Source: Atherinomorus stipes
Lineage: Eukaryota; Chordata; Actinopteri; Atheriniformes; Atherinidae
NCBI GenBank assembly: GCA_023101725.1
Contig: JALJCO010013732.1
Coordinates: forward strand, 1-64,000
Direction: 5' to 3'
DNA length: 64,000 bases
The position numbers and the translations under genes are program-made. Every line of letters begins with the position of its first letter. Within the stretch, counting starts at the first letter, position 1. Positions 23,448 through 35,100 of the stretch are shown here, one piece after another. A model generated the notes under the pieces. The model was not told where the DNA came from. It did not search any database and worked only from the letters and a program-made list of their open reading frames with translations.

Positions 23448-26400
23448 ATGTCTTTGGTTTGTGCAAGTAAGTGACGCTGAATTCATTGATTTGACGGAGG
23501 CGGTATGTTAGCTAGGCACTGAGCTAATGCTACTAGCTGATTTAGCTAACGTTGGCGGCCATGCACACCGCCATCTACCAGAGATAGATTCTTAGCCTTG
23601 CTCTTGGCTTTCTTATCGTTGGATTTGTGTGTCTTCTAAGCTATATCTGCACTTTGTTTAGTCTGTAACGAGGTACCGGAGCACCCGTGTATCTCCCCGG
23701 TGTCCAACCATGTGTTCGAGCGCAGACTGATCGAGAAGTACATCGCTGAGAATGGGACGGACCCGATGAACGGACAGCCCCTTTCTGAGGAGCAGCTCCT
23801 GGATATCAAAGGTATCCGATGTTACCCCTTAGATTCACGCGACAAGTGCAACATGTGCATGTATGCATTGTTAATTACGAGGGGAAAAAGCTGTTAGCAT
23901 ATGCATGAAAAGAAAAATGTTTATTGAATTTATTTCAGTGACTAGTAATTGGCCTGATTACAGAACTAATCAGTTAATGATTTATCTGTTATTAACTATT
24001 TCCTCTATTCTTTGACAAGTGTTCCAGAAAACCTCCCCAAAACTGGACTTACGAACTTACAGCACACACCCTTATAAACAGGAAGAAAAAAAACAAAACA
24101 AACAGAATTTGAGATAAAGCACTTATTTGAAAATGTTCTATTTTTCATTGTATATATTCATTATATATGATATAAATATGATAAAGTTGTGAGATGTCAC
24201 GATGCAAAACTATGAATCTGAGACGGATAGCATCTCTGAAAACTGGGAAGCATTTTTAATTGAAATAAGTGTTGATACTGGATAGACTGTTAAAAGCTGC
24301 TTGTCTTGGAAAACTTTTGCACAATATTTTTACAACTTTTTTCTGTTTCAGTGACGCATCCTATTAGACCAAAGGCACCATCAGCAACAAGCATTCCTGC
24401 CATTCTCAAGTCCCTTCAAGATGAGTGGGTAAGTACTATTAACCCATAAAAGATAGGAGAAATGCATCTCTACAATCAAACTGTTTCCCAAAATACATAT
24501 ATTTTTCTTTACTTAAAAATGTTGGTATTTTACTCATATGTGTCTCTTCTGTTTTTGCCAGAGTTACTAGATAGTTAACACTAAGTTTATTTTGATAACC
24601 TCATTTGAAAAAGAAATGATAAAAATTCATTGACCCTATTTTCTCTTGCATATTAGGATGCTGTCATGCTTCATAGCTTCACCTTACGACAGCAGCTGCA
24701 GACTACTCGTCAAGAACTGTCACACGCCCTTTATCAGCATGATGCCGCCTGCAGAGTCATTGCTCGGCTCAACAAAGAGGTCACTGCTGCAAGAGAAGGT
24801 GAGCTGGCAGACTTTTTGTGTGTCCTGTACTTAAGGACGTTTCGTCTGGTTTTAAATTTCACAGCTAGATTTTCATATGATCATTTGATCAGTTATTTGC
24901 TCCATATCAACTTGAACGCATAGAAAATATTATGAATCTGCTTCTTATCTGGTCTGTTTTTCTTTTACAGCTCTTGCCACACTTAAACCTCAAGCTGGAC
25001 TGGTGGCTCCTCAAGCTGTCCCTGCATCTCAGCCAGCTGTAGTAGTAAGTAACCGAATGAATGTCTGTACAAACAAAACAACCAACATGTAGCCTTAAAG
25101 GACAGCAGGAAATTGTGTAATTGGCATTTTAGTCTGGTGTTGAAAGGCTCTGCAGCAGTCTTTGGTTGTAGGGGAGTTTCATATACTGTTTGAACTTTTA
25201 CTTAAAAATTACTATTTAGGATTCAAGTATATAAAAAAAACACATTTAGATGAACACACTAATTTGCAGTCAAAACTAAAATGGTGAACTAAACTAATAT
25301 TTTCTTAACAAAAACACACATTTACCTGCAGTAACATCACAAAAAGAACCACCACAAGAACTTGTGGATAGGCTATGAGATTGATTTATCTATCATTAAG
25401 ACTAGTGGCACCTTGGTCACAGTGTCACCGGGTTAGTCTGATGTCTGCAATCCTGTCAAAATATGAAATTTGCTTTATTATCGAGGAGTCATACCTAATG
25501 GTTGTCCAATACAGGCAGTAGCATACAGAGTTGTAAGCTTGTAATGGTGTACCACTTAGGCTTTTCTCCGATTTATGGACCGATTTGAAGGTTTTTCCTC
25601 CTAGACTGCAAAGATAAACTGCTATACTGGCAGTATGAGGGGAAATGAACTGTGTATATTAGTGGGGGAAGCTGCATTTTAAAAAAAAAAAGTGTGAAAA
25701 ATGGCATAGGATACCAAATTTCTCTTAGCGTTTTGCTATTTTTTTTTCCTCTAACAATCTCTAATAGTGCATTTTGCTTTTAAGGGTGCTAGTGGAGAGC
25801 CTATGGAGATCAGTGAACAGGTGGGAATGACTCCAGAGATCATCCAGAAGGTACGTTTTTGTTTTTCATACCTTCATAAATCATTACTTATCTCTATATA
25901 TGCAGTTGTTTTTAACTTTTTTAACATTTTTCATCTACAGCTCCAAGACAAGGCTACAATCCTCACCACGGAAAGAAAGAAGGTATTCAGTTGCTTTTCA
26001 TTTAGCTTGTTTTGGAGGGTCTAGTAATGACTTCATTTTGTGCAAACTCTGCGTACCACTGTTGTGGTAACATACAGCATATTTTTTACACTTCTTGTGC
26101 TTCTCCAGAGAGGAAAAACTGTTCCAGAGGAGCTGGTCAGAGCTGAGGATCTCAGTAAATACCGCCAAGTGGCCTCGCATGCTGTAAGTCCAAATGCTCC
26201 ATAATCAGGAGAACAAACCTGTTTGTGTGAATGAATTGTTGGCATAGTGTAACCATGTCATCTTGCTTTCTCCAGGGTCTTCATAGTGCCAGTGTTCCTG
26301 GTATTCTGTCTCTGGATGTGTGTCCCTCAGACACTAACAAAGTGCTCACTGGTACAGTATAGTTGCCTTTTGATTTTTTTTTTCTCTCTCTCTCTCTCCA

Positions 26401-29187
26401 TATTTGAATTGTTTGCGTGCCAGTTCACATATGGAGAATCTGACATCAAGCCTCGTATTTCTTTCCAGGTGGAGCTGATAAGAACGTTGTGGTGTTTGAC
26501 AAGAATGAGGAGCAGATTGTGGCTACACTTAAGGGTCATACCAAGAAGGTCACCTCTGTCATTTATCACCCGTCTCAGGTAGATCTTCCTCTAGTTGTTC
26601 CAGCTGCTAACAGTTTGATATATTTGGAAATTTGTCACATTCTCATTTAAATCTGTTGTTTCTGTTCTTCATGGTGTTTCTGTCTCCTCCTCCAGTCGGT
26701 GGTCTTCTCTGCCTCTCCTGACACCACCATCCGTGTGTGGTCTGTCACCGGGGGCAACTGTGTGCAGGTGGTGCGTGCCCACGAGGCAGGTGTCACTGGT
26801 CTGTCCCTGCATGCCACTGGAGATTATCTGCTCAGCTCCTCTGAGGATCAGGTGTGTGAAGCTTCAATACAGATGTCAAAGTTTAACCGCTTCTGCACTG
26901 CTGCTTAATTATGTCAACTAATTTGTGTTTTATTCTGCAGTACTGGGCCTTTTCCGATATCCAAACTGGCAGGGTGCTTACTAAAGTTACGGATGAAAGT
27001 GCTGGCTGCGGTAATTGCTTTTTTTTTTTTTTTTTTTTTTTTTTTCTATGCTTGCATTTGATCGCCTGAGTCATTTTTGTGATGTTAATGTTTGTTTTTC
27101 TGCAGCTCTCACTTGTGCTCAGTTCCACCCTGATGGTCTCATTTTTGGCACTGGTACTGCTGACTCTCAAATTAAGATTTGGGATCTGAAAGAGCGCACC
27201 AATGTGGCCAACTTCCCAGGCCATTCTGGACCCGTCACTTCCATTGCTTTCTCTGAGAACGGATACTATCTGGCCACAGGTGAGGAGCACTAACTGCAAT
27301 TTTACTCTTAAGGATATTAGAATCAACAGACTGACAATATTTTGAAATTCTGTCAATTTTGTGGTTCACTAAAAAGACTGGAGATCTTATATTTATTTAT
27401 ACGTGTGTCTTGATCACTATCAACTTTTGCTTTTTTTTGCCAGGTGCTCAGGATAGCTCCCTGAAACTTTGGGATCTGAGGAAACTTAAGAATTTCAAGA
27501 CTATCACTCTGGACAACAACTATGAGGTGAGATAAATCTATCTATCGTATCTATCTTGTCTCTAATCGGTTTATCAAAAGGCTGTAACAATAAAACCAGT
27601 TGTATGTTCACATGTAGATCCATGTGATGACTATAGCTGCTTTCAGACAGTAGGAACTTTTTGCAGTTCCTCTTACCTTTTCAGAAACCAGGCCATTTTT
27701 TTGCGCATTCGGACATAGGCGCATTCGGACAAAGAGGTTCTAAGAACACAGTTCCTATAATTACGCGTCCCAAGTTTAGTTATAAGAACCACCCTTCACC
27801 GCCTTCAGTTTGCATTCGCACGTGAGGGGGGACCTTGTTAGGGACCATGTGTGACACAATCGGACAGTGACAAATTTATGCCCCAGCAGATCTCATACAA
27901 AACAGGTTTCTCATCTCTTTTATTCAAAGCTATTATAAAAGCAAATTTACCAGCTTTCCATCATCACGGTCATATGTATTATGTAACGGAACAGCCCCCC
28001 ATTGGAAAGCTGCCCTACTAACGTCTTGTTTACCTTTTGTTGAAGTCACCCGGACACTTAGTGGACGGACCGGGGTTCGTTCACTAAAGTGGCGAGATTG
28101 TGCTGACACAATTTGCAACTGTTTTGGCTTTTCCATCTCTTTTTTAAGCTATTATAAAAACTAACTTGCCGGCTCTCCTTCCTTTCCCTCGTTTACCTTT
28201 TGTTGAAGTACGCCCAGAACTTTAAGGGCTGAAAGAAGCAGAAATCACGCAAGGGTCGCGGTTTGCCAGTTCTACCAATCACCAAACATCGACGTATTTC
28301 AGCTCCTATGGAACCCCGAAAAGACCCTGCCTCGAAGTAGGAGCTAAAAAAGTTATAGGAAATGAGGTCCGAGGTCCCTAGTTCCTATATGTTCAAATGC
28401 GCAAATAAACGGCCTGGTTCCTGAAAAGGTTATAGGAACTCCAAAAGGTTCCTACAGTCCGAAAGCACCTATAGAGGACTATACTGTTGACACAAGAAAG
28501 CACACTGTTATCAGAAATCTGAAATCTGAAATGTGATGGTGCACTTCTGGGCTGGGTGGTGAAACAACCTCGACTCTTCCTGCCTCTTTATGATAACGTA
28601 TGTTTCTTTTTATCTGTTGTTTTTAAACGAACAAACAAGCTAGTAAATTAGTGGAACAAAGTTGGTAGGTGTTTGATTTTTAATATTGGAGTGATCCATA
28701 TCAGTTGTTTCCATCTGCTTCCTATCTTTTCTAAGCTTCTTTCCTGACTGTCCTTTTCATAATTTACTGCAAATTTTAGAAAAGCATGAATCTTCTCATC
28801 AACCTATTGATGGCAGAGAAGACAGTTCGCTTTAATGGTGGAATGATTAATTTGTGTTCTCAGGTGAAGTCCCTCGTGTTTGACCAGAGTGGAACCTACC
28901 TGGCTGTGGGAGGGTCCGACATTCGTGTCTACATCTGTAAGCAGTGGTCTGAGGTGCTCAACTTTACAGGTAAGATGGGAAATAACAATTTTCTTTAGAT
29001 TTTCTTGTGATACATATCTGACATAACATTTACTTTAAGAGAAGTAGCAGATTTTTTTAATTACCTTAACTTTTCTTTTGACTTTGTAGATCATTCAGGA
29101 TTGGTGACCGGAGTGGCCTTTGGAGAAAATGCTAAGTTCCTGACTTCTGCAGGAATGGACAGAAGTCTCAAATTTTATAGTTTGTAG
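23448..29187 (+). CDS. prpf19: pre-mRNA-processing factor 19 (U-box E3 ubiquitin ligase), 505 aa
   Basis: Exons: 23448-23466, 23662-23811, 24352-24428, 24657-24798, 24971-25044, 25785-25850, 25941-25982, 26109-26183, 26276-26351, 26469-26578, 26696-26851, 26941-27010, 27106-27279, 27444-27526, 28864-28969, 29090-29187; 1518 nt, frame intact, ending [10 protein letters not shown]. Length agrees with human PRPF19 (504 aa). An N-terminal U-box begins [16 protein letters not shown], followed by the helical tetramerisation region ([20 protein letters not shown]) and C-terminal WD40 repeats ([33 protein letters not shown]). The family protein is the core of the PRP19/NineTeen complex, ubiquitinates U4 snRNP proteins and stabilises U4/U6.U5 in the nucleus; it also acts in DNA-damage signalling. 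AATAAA at 29839-29844 likely ends the 3'UTR. The intron before exon 15 carries a transposon. Confidence 0.97.
27637..28468. mobile_element. nonautonomous TIR element, 832 bp, with CTATAG flanks
   Basis: Flanked by CTATAG at 27631-27636 and 28469-28474. Ends are inverted repeats: left ctgctttcagacagtaggaa, right reversed gtgctttcggactgtaggaa. A second subterminal pair carries the words aggaact and cctttt. Inside, a block near 27912-28060 is repeated near 28134-28240 (agctattataaaa, gtttaccttttgttgaagt). It sits in an intron of prpf19 and encodes nothing recognisable. Confidence 0.85.
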
Positions 29188-31089
29188 GAGAAGAGAAATT
29201 CAGGTTGAAAAGAGGATGGAATGGTCTGTGTATCTGAGCAGTCACTATTATGGACACTGTCATTTTTAGAAAAGTACAAGAAAACAAGAAAAGAAAAAAA
29301 ATACTGTTAACTTCTTTTAGTGTGTTAGTCCTTATGCCCAGGAAAGATGCCACAGAAAATGATCTGCTATTTGAAATCACAGCTGCATGGTAAGCATACC
29401 ATTCAGATGACTGTAAGTTTGAAATCAGAATTATGGGAGCAAAAGCCAGTGTGACATTTCTGTTCTGTTTGCCAGCCGTTATAAATGTTTTTAGTATTTT
29501 CCCTCTGTAATTATTTTTTTCATTGGGTGTGCAGGGGGCTTCAATTGCTTGTGACAAAACTCTGCAGTGTACTCTGTCAAAAACTAATTGTTGATGATCA
29601 ACTTTGCTTCTTGATGTAGTCCAGTTTCATTACAGTCTTTAGGATACAATGGAAATGCATCCTGTGTGATCTACATAAAAATGAAATATCAGCAGATTGT
29701 TCACTTCTGTCCCAAAAAAAGTTGTTTAAAACCTCCCTTCAGTTTCATTTTGTTTTGTTCCAGTGAAACATTTTTCCTCAACTGTATATTGTTAATTTCT
29801 TACTGTTGTACTTGTTGCACCTCTGCCTTTGAAGATAAAATAAAATATCTTTTTCAGCTTACGTTGCTTTTTAAGAAATTCTTTATATTCCACTTAAGTA
29901 CAAAAAACATTTGCTTCACTACAGATTTTAAACAAAACATAGAATCATGTGTTTAACTTCAGTTATTGTTTGAGCTTTGTTGTGAAAGCTGATGTTTGGC
30001 TCCTCAGGAATTGTTTTTAAATCTGATGCTAGAAGTGGAATTTGTTTCAATATTTTAGTATTCTAACACAGTACATGAAAAATTGATGCATGCACTGAGC
30101 ATTTGTTAAAAGTGTCAAACGTTTAATCAGTTTTTCAAGTTGTTCCTGAGACCCAAATACATTATATTATCAAAGTTATCTTCACAACCAATAAAATACT
30201 GTAAAAAATACAATGTATATATAAATATATTTGGCACAGTTTATTTCTTGAAAAGATTCAAGCATGATTACAAATATATTGATAACAAACAATGTGAAAG
30301 TCAATGATAAGTGCTCACATCAGCAGGTGAAAAATATCACTGTGGATTTTGATAGTGAAGATTATGCATTGAAAATATTCTTTGAAGATTAAAAAAAAAT
30401 GCCATGTGAATTGGCTGAACTGTAAAAACTAACATACAGTTATATAAATGGAAAGGGATTTTAGTGATTTTTCTTAAATGAAATTTGCTGGTTAATCAAG
30501 ACAGTTGTCAAAATGATGACTGTTCAGAACCCCTTTCAGATATACATGGGCAGTTTAATGAAGTTTCTAGCTGATGTATGCTATGTGAAAATTACATCTT
30601 TAGAGTAGAAACTAATGTAAAATTGACATGAAATGACAAATATAACTTCTAATACCTCGAAGTTGTTTAGGAGTTCATGTCATACTCGTTTTCATTGACA
30701 GCAGAGTAAAGCTGCGCTATTTCTGTAGTCTTATAACCATGCTGCTCTATTTCGCGTTACTAATCAAAGCGTGGAGGGACTACTTAAAAATTGATGAATA
30801 CGCAAGCTTAAAACAAACAAACAAATAATAATTACAAAAAAGAGAGAGAAAAAAGGGAAAAACAATAACAACAACCCGGAAAGTCGTATTTGCCGCCATT
30901 ACTGAAAAGCTCGACCCCTCGTGGCCAAACGAGTGAATAAACGTCATTAATCACGTGAGACTGCAGTAACGTGACTCTCACTAACGGGAAGTGCAAGACT
31001 AGAACAGAACTTCGCATAAACCAGCAAAAAGACGTCCACGGTTTGTCCCGGTCTGCTGTCCCCAGTCTGTCCGGCGGTATCGGACTGGA
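29188..31089. other. prpf19 3'UTR and intergenic region to tcirg1
   Basis: The first about 660 bp to the AATAAA at 29839 is probably prpf19 3'UTR. The remainder is AT-rich and featureless until about 30880, where base composition becomes more balanced and the tcirg1 promoter begins. Confidence 0.6.
30951..30958. promoter_or_regulatory. CLEAR-like palindrome (TCACGTGA) upstream of tcirg1
   Basis: TCACGTGA matches the core of the CLEAR element (GTCACGTGAC) bound by TFEB/MiT factors, which control lysosomal genes including V-ATPase subunits. It lies about 180 bp upstream of the donor of the presumed noncoding first exon. A weaker aacgtgac follows at 30969-30976. Function is inferred from motif and position. 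Confidence 0.5.
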
Positions 31090-31141
31090 CAACCTGAAAG
31101 TGAGCACGTAGGAGTCCAGAAGGAAACTCGGAGGCAGACAG
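31080..31141 (+). other. tcirg1: probable noncoding 5' exon of tcirg1
   Basis: A good splice donor (cagacag followed by gtgaga at 31142) lies about 1 kb upstream of the first coding exon, which itself begins 6 nt before the ATG after an acceptor at 32191-32192. An upstream noncoding exon is therefore required. The transcription start is not visible; 31080 is a guess. Confidence 0.5.
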
Positions 31142-32198
31142 GTGAGATTTCTGACATTTAGCTTAATTTAGGGTTAACTGGGAATCTGTTTTTCATTTTG
31201 ACTGCTGTTGTCTTGACCTACCTGATCATTTTAATATTCGTTAACTTTAAAAGTTTGATAAGCTTGATATATACAGCCTTCGTTTCATGACTTTGTTTTA
31301 TTAAAAAATGGAAATTATTTAACCGTGAAAAATGCTTACAAAGACCTTTTGGAGGCGAAACAGTTGAGGTCGTTGTTCCTACATGAAAATATAAGTTTCC
31401 TTTTCTTTTTCTTTCGAAACTCATTGAGCTGTAGTGTATTTATAGATATTCTGTCGTGCTCCCTCAAGTTTCCCAGTCTCCTCTAATTTTATAACTTCGT
31501 TCACAGAGTTGCAGTTTATTAGGTTTCTATCAGATGATTTCTATCAGCGAAGTTAGTCTGATTGTAATGTAGTTCAACACCACCACAAACAGCTGGCTAC
31601 AAAACAACAATAAACCAGAAACAGCTACGTTACTTGAGATTTTTGCTTGTTTGTTTGTTAAGACAACAAACAGACATATGCATACATGACTGCAAAGCTC
31701 TTGGGTCCAACTGCCTTAATTTAGTCTTTGTAAAAGCAACAACCTGGCAACTGTCTGACTATTTTTCATCTGTATGTGTGGGAATGTTTTCTGTATGTGT
31801 GTACATTTCTGTATATTTGCACTGGTGGAAGATATAAGTCACACCAAGGAAAATCAGACCACATCACTAAGTTATAATGTTGGCACAACGGGTCAGTGCA
31901 ATTATGGGAATCCCACCTGATCATTGGTGTCAGGAGGATGTGAAGCTTCCCTTTTCTTTAGTTTCCACCAATAAACTTCTTCATTGTCAGAGGTTTTTCC
32001 TACTCCACACAATATGCCCTCTATAATCTTGCTGCTTCTTCTTCTTCTTTTTTAATCTACTACACATTACATTTCCTATCTTTCCAATCTCAACATTGTG
32101 TCTCATTCTATTCTACACACTTGTACTTTGGCATTATGGTCATTTTTTTAGGGAAGTTGTTTGGCTTTTTTTTTCCCCTCTGTGCTGTGCAGGCAGTT

Positions 32199-35100
32199 AT
32201 GGGATCCATGTTTCGAAGTGAGGAGGTATGCCTGGTGCAGCTGTTTCTCCAGTCTGGCTCAGCCTATAATTGTGTCAGTGAGCTGGGAGAGCTTGGGCTG
32301 GTGGAGTTCAGAGATGTGAGTAGTTTATAGTCTTTTTTTTTTTTCTTCTTCTTCTTTCACCCATCACTCAAAGCTTTGCAGTACAAAGCTCAAAGAGCAT
32401 AAAGGTGGTGGGGGTTAAAGAGGAATTTGTCACTTGACCTGTTAGTTACGGAGTGATTTTAACTTTACTTTCATGTGTTTTGGCTCATAATGCATATCTC
32501 TCATTGCTATTTTCACAGGAATTAAGAACATTCTTTTCTTTTCAAGTGGATGCAGAGACCCTGTATCTGAGTTGATATAATGAACTTGATTTGGATCTGT
32601 TAGATACAGCAACATTTTCCTTCTCTCTTTTTATAAAGACCTGAACACAAATAACCCTGATTCCCTCTTCCTCTTCCATCTGCTCTGACGTTCCAGTTAA
32701 ATCCTAATGTGAATGCCTTCCAGAGGAAGTTTGTTGGTGAGGTCAGACGATGTGAGGAGCTTGAGAAGACTTTTAGTAAGTATTGACTCATTTTTCCCCA
32801 TCTACATTTCCTTCAATGTTTCATCTTTATTGGTTTTGTTTTGAATGTATAACAAAACCAACTCTACTGGTGAAGCACCTTAATTTTGTTGCACGTTGTT
32901 GTGTAATGATAATAAAATATATTCTATTCTCCATCTGCCATCTCGGACTAACTCCGTCTGGCTTTCAGCCTTCCTGGAGCAGGAGATCAACCGCTCCTTA
33001 ACTCCACCCCTGCAGGGTCCCCTCGCTCCACCGTGCCCGATGCCCTCGGCCCCTCAGCCACGAGAACTCATCACCATAGAGGAGGAAAGCGAGAGGCTGG
33101 CCAGAGAGCTCAAAGAGGTGAAAACGAGGAGGAGATGATTCGTGTTCAGGGGGCCGTCTTACTGGGATGAACTCACTGGACCAGTGGGTTTATCTGCGCG
33201 TTTGTGTTTCTCCCCAGGTGTCCAGGAACAGAGACAGCCTTCGGGCTCAGCTGACCCAACTCTGTCAGTACCGAGGAGTCCTGACCAGAACACACTCACT
33301 TACAGCTTCACAGGTGATTGGAGGCTAAACAACAGTTTCTGTATCCTAATATTTTTTTTTTTTTTTTTAAAGATTTGCCAAATAAATTTCTGCCTTTGGT
33401 TGGCTCTTAGGCACCTCCTCCTGTGCTGGAAAGTCACGGCCTGTTTGACAACCGCCAAGATGTCCACCTCAGGTAGACCTTATTCTCAAAAATTCTTATA
33501 AGTTTTCATGCTGCTATTCACAATTAACAGGTTTTCCTGCATCTCTCCCTCAGTTTTGTAGCAGGAGTGGTCCATCCTTGGAAGGTTCCCTCATTTGAGC
33601 GGCTGCTATGGCGGGCGTGTCGTGGTTACATTATCGTGGATTTTAGAGAGATGGAGGACCGACTTGAGCACCCAGACACGGTGGGTGTCTGGAGACACAG
33701 AGAGGGATCCCGGATCTGATCAGTTTCTGTAATCTTACCAGAACTGTTTGCTGTTTGGTGGTTTTCAGGGCGAAATGGTTCAATGGACCGTTTTCCTAAT
33801 TTCTTTCTGGGGAGATCAGATTGGACAGAAAGTCAAGAAGATATGTGATTGGTGAGTAAATCTGTGCATCAGTCTTCTTCTTCTTCAGTATTATTGTTGT
33901 AATTATTTGGTATAGATTCGCACATTTTCACGTTCCTCTGAAGCCTGACTTCTTTCATTCAAGCATTTCCTTCTTTGCAGCTTCCACACACAGACATTTG
34001 CATACCCTGAAAGCCCTGCTGAGAGAGAGGAGATTCTACAGGGGCTTCAAGGCAGAATTGAAGACATCAAATCTGTGAGTGGAGTTTATAGAAGATAGCT
34101 ATGTTGTTACTCCATCCACATAGTCACTATATTCTGCCTTCTATGTATAGTCTAAAAATACTAAGACAAATCTGAGAAAGATCCCAGTAATCTGCATTTT
34201 TAGGGGGTCTTTTAGAAGGTAATTAGAAAACACTCCTCTGCATTTTAGGTGTTGTCGCAGACAGAAAGCTTCCTTCAGCAGCTGTTGTTGCGAGCGGTGG
34301 CCATTCTGCCCCAGTGGAAGGTGCGGGTCCAGAAATGCAAGGCGATCCAGATGGTCCTGAATCTCTGCAGCCCCTCTGTCACTGATAAATGCCTGATCGC
34401 TGAGGCCTGGTGTCCCACTGCCAAGCTGCCTGAACTGCAGAGTGCCCTCAGAGAGGGAGGGGTAAGATGACACAGCAACAGACACGACTGCAGATCTGGA
34501 GGTGTGATGTAAATGAGTAATGGTCTTCTTTTTCCTCCATCCACAGAGGAAGAGTGGTAGCGGGGTTGACTCTTTCTACAACCGCTTGCCTTCCTCTACG
34601 CCTCCACCTACTCTGTTTCCCCTCAACTCATTCACGGCTGGTTTTCAGAACATTGTTGATGCTTATGGAGTGGCCAGCTACCGAGAGGTCAATCCAGGTA
34701 CATTATCAAGTCTTTCAAATCAAAGGATTTTCTTAAAGTAGAACCTAAATAAAGCTTAGTCATCCAAGTATTCCTGTAAGTGCTGAGTAACGTTTTTTTC
34801 TTTCATTGTCTTGCAGCGGTGTACACCATAATTACGTTTCCCTTTCCTGTTTGCGGTGATGTTTGGAGATGTGGGTCATGGTTTACTGATGTCTCTGGCT
34901 GCCCTCTGGATGGTCCTCGAGGAGAAAGACCCCAAACTTAGAAACAATACCAATGAGGTGATTATGATATTGAGTATATTGCTGTATTTTTCTCTGCCTG
35001 TCTGCATTAAAGGACCAAAACCAACAATAGATCTTAAAAACACACAACGGAACTTTTAGCAGTTTTCTCAGTGATGCGCCCGCTATCGGCAGCTAAACTA

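Noticed and set aside
34817..34957. Programmed frameshift or alternative splicing to explain the tcirg1 break
   Set aside because: No slippery site with downstream structure was evident, and no alternative splice site near the exon restores the frame; a surplus base is simpler.
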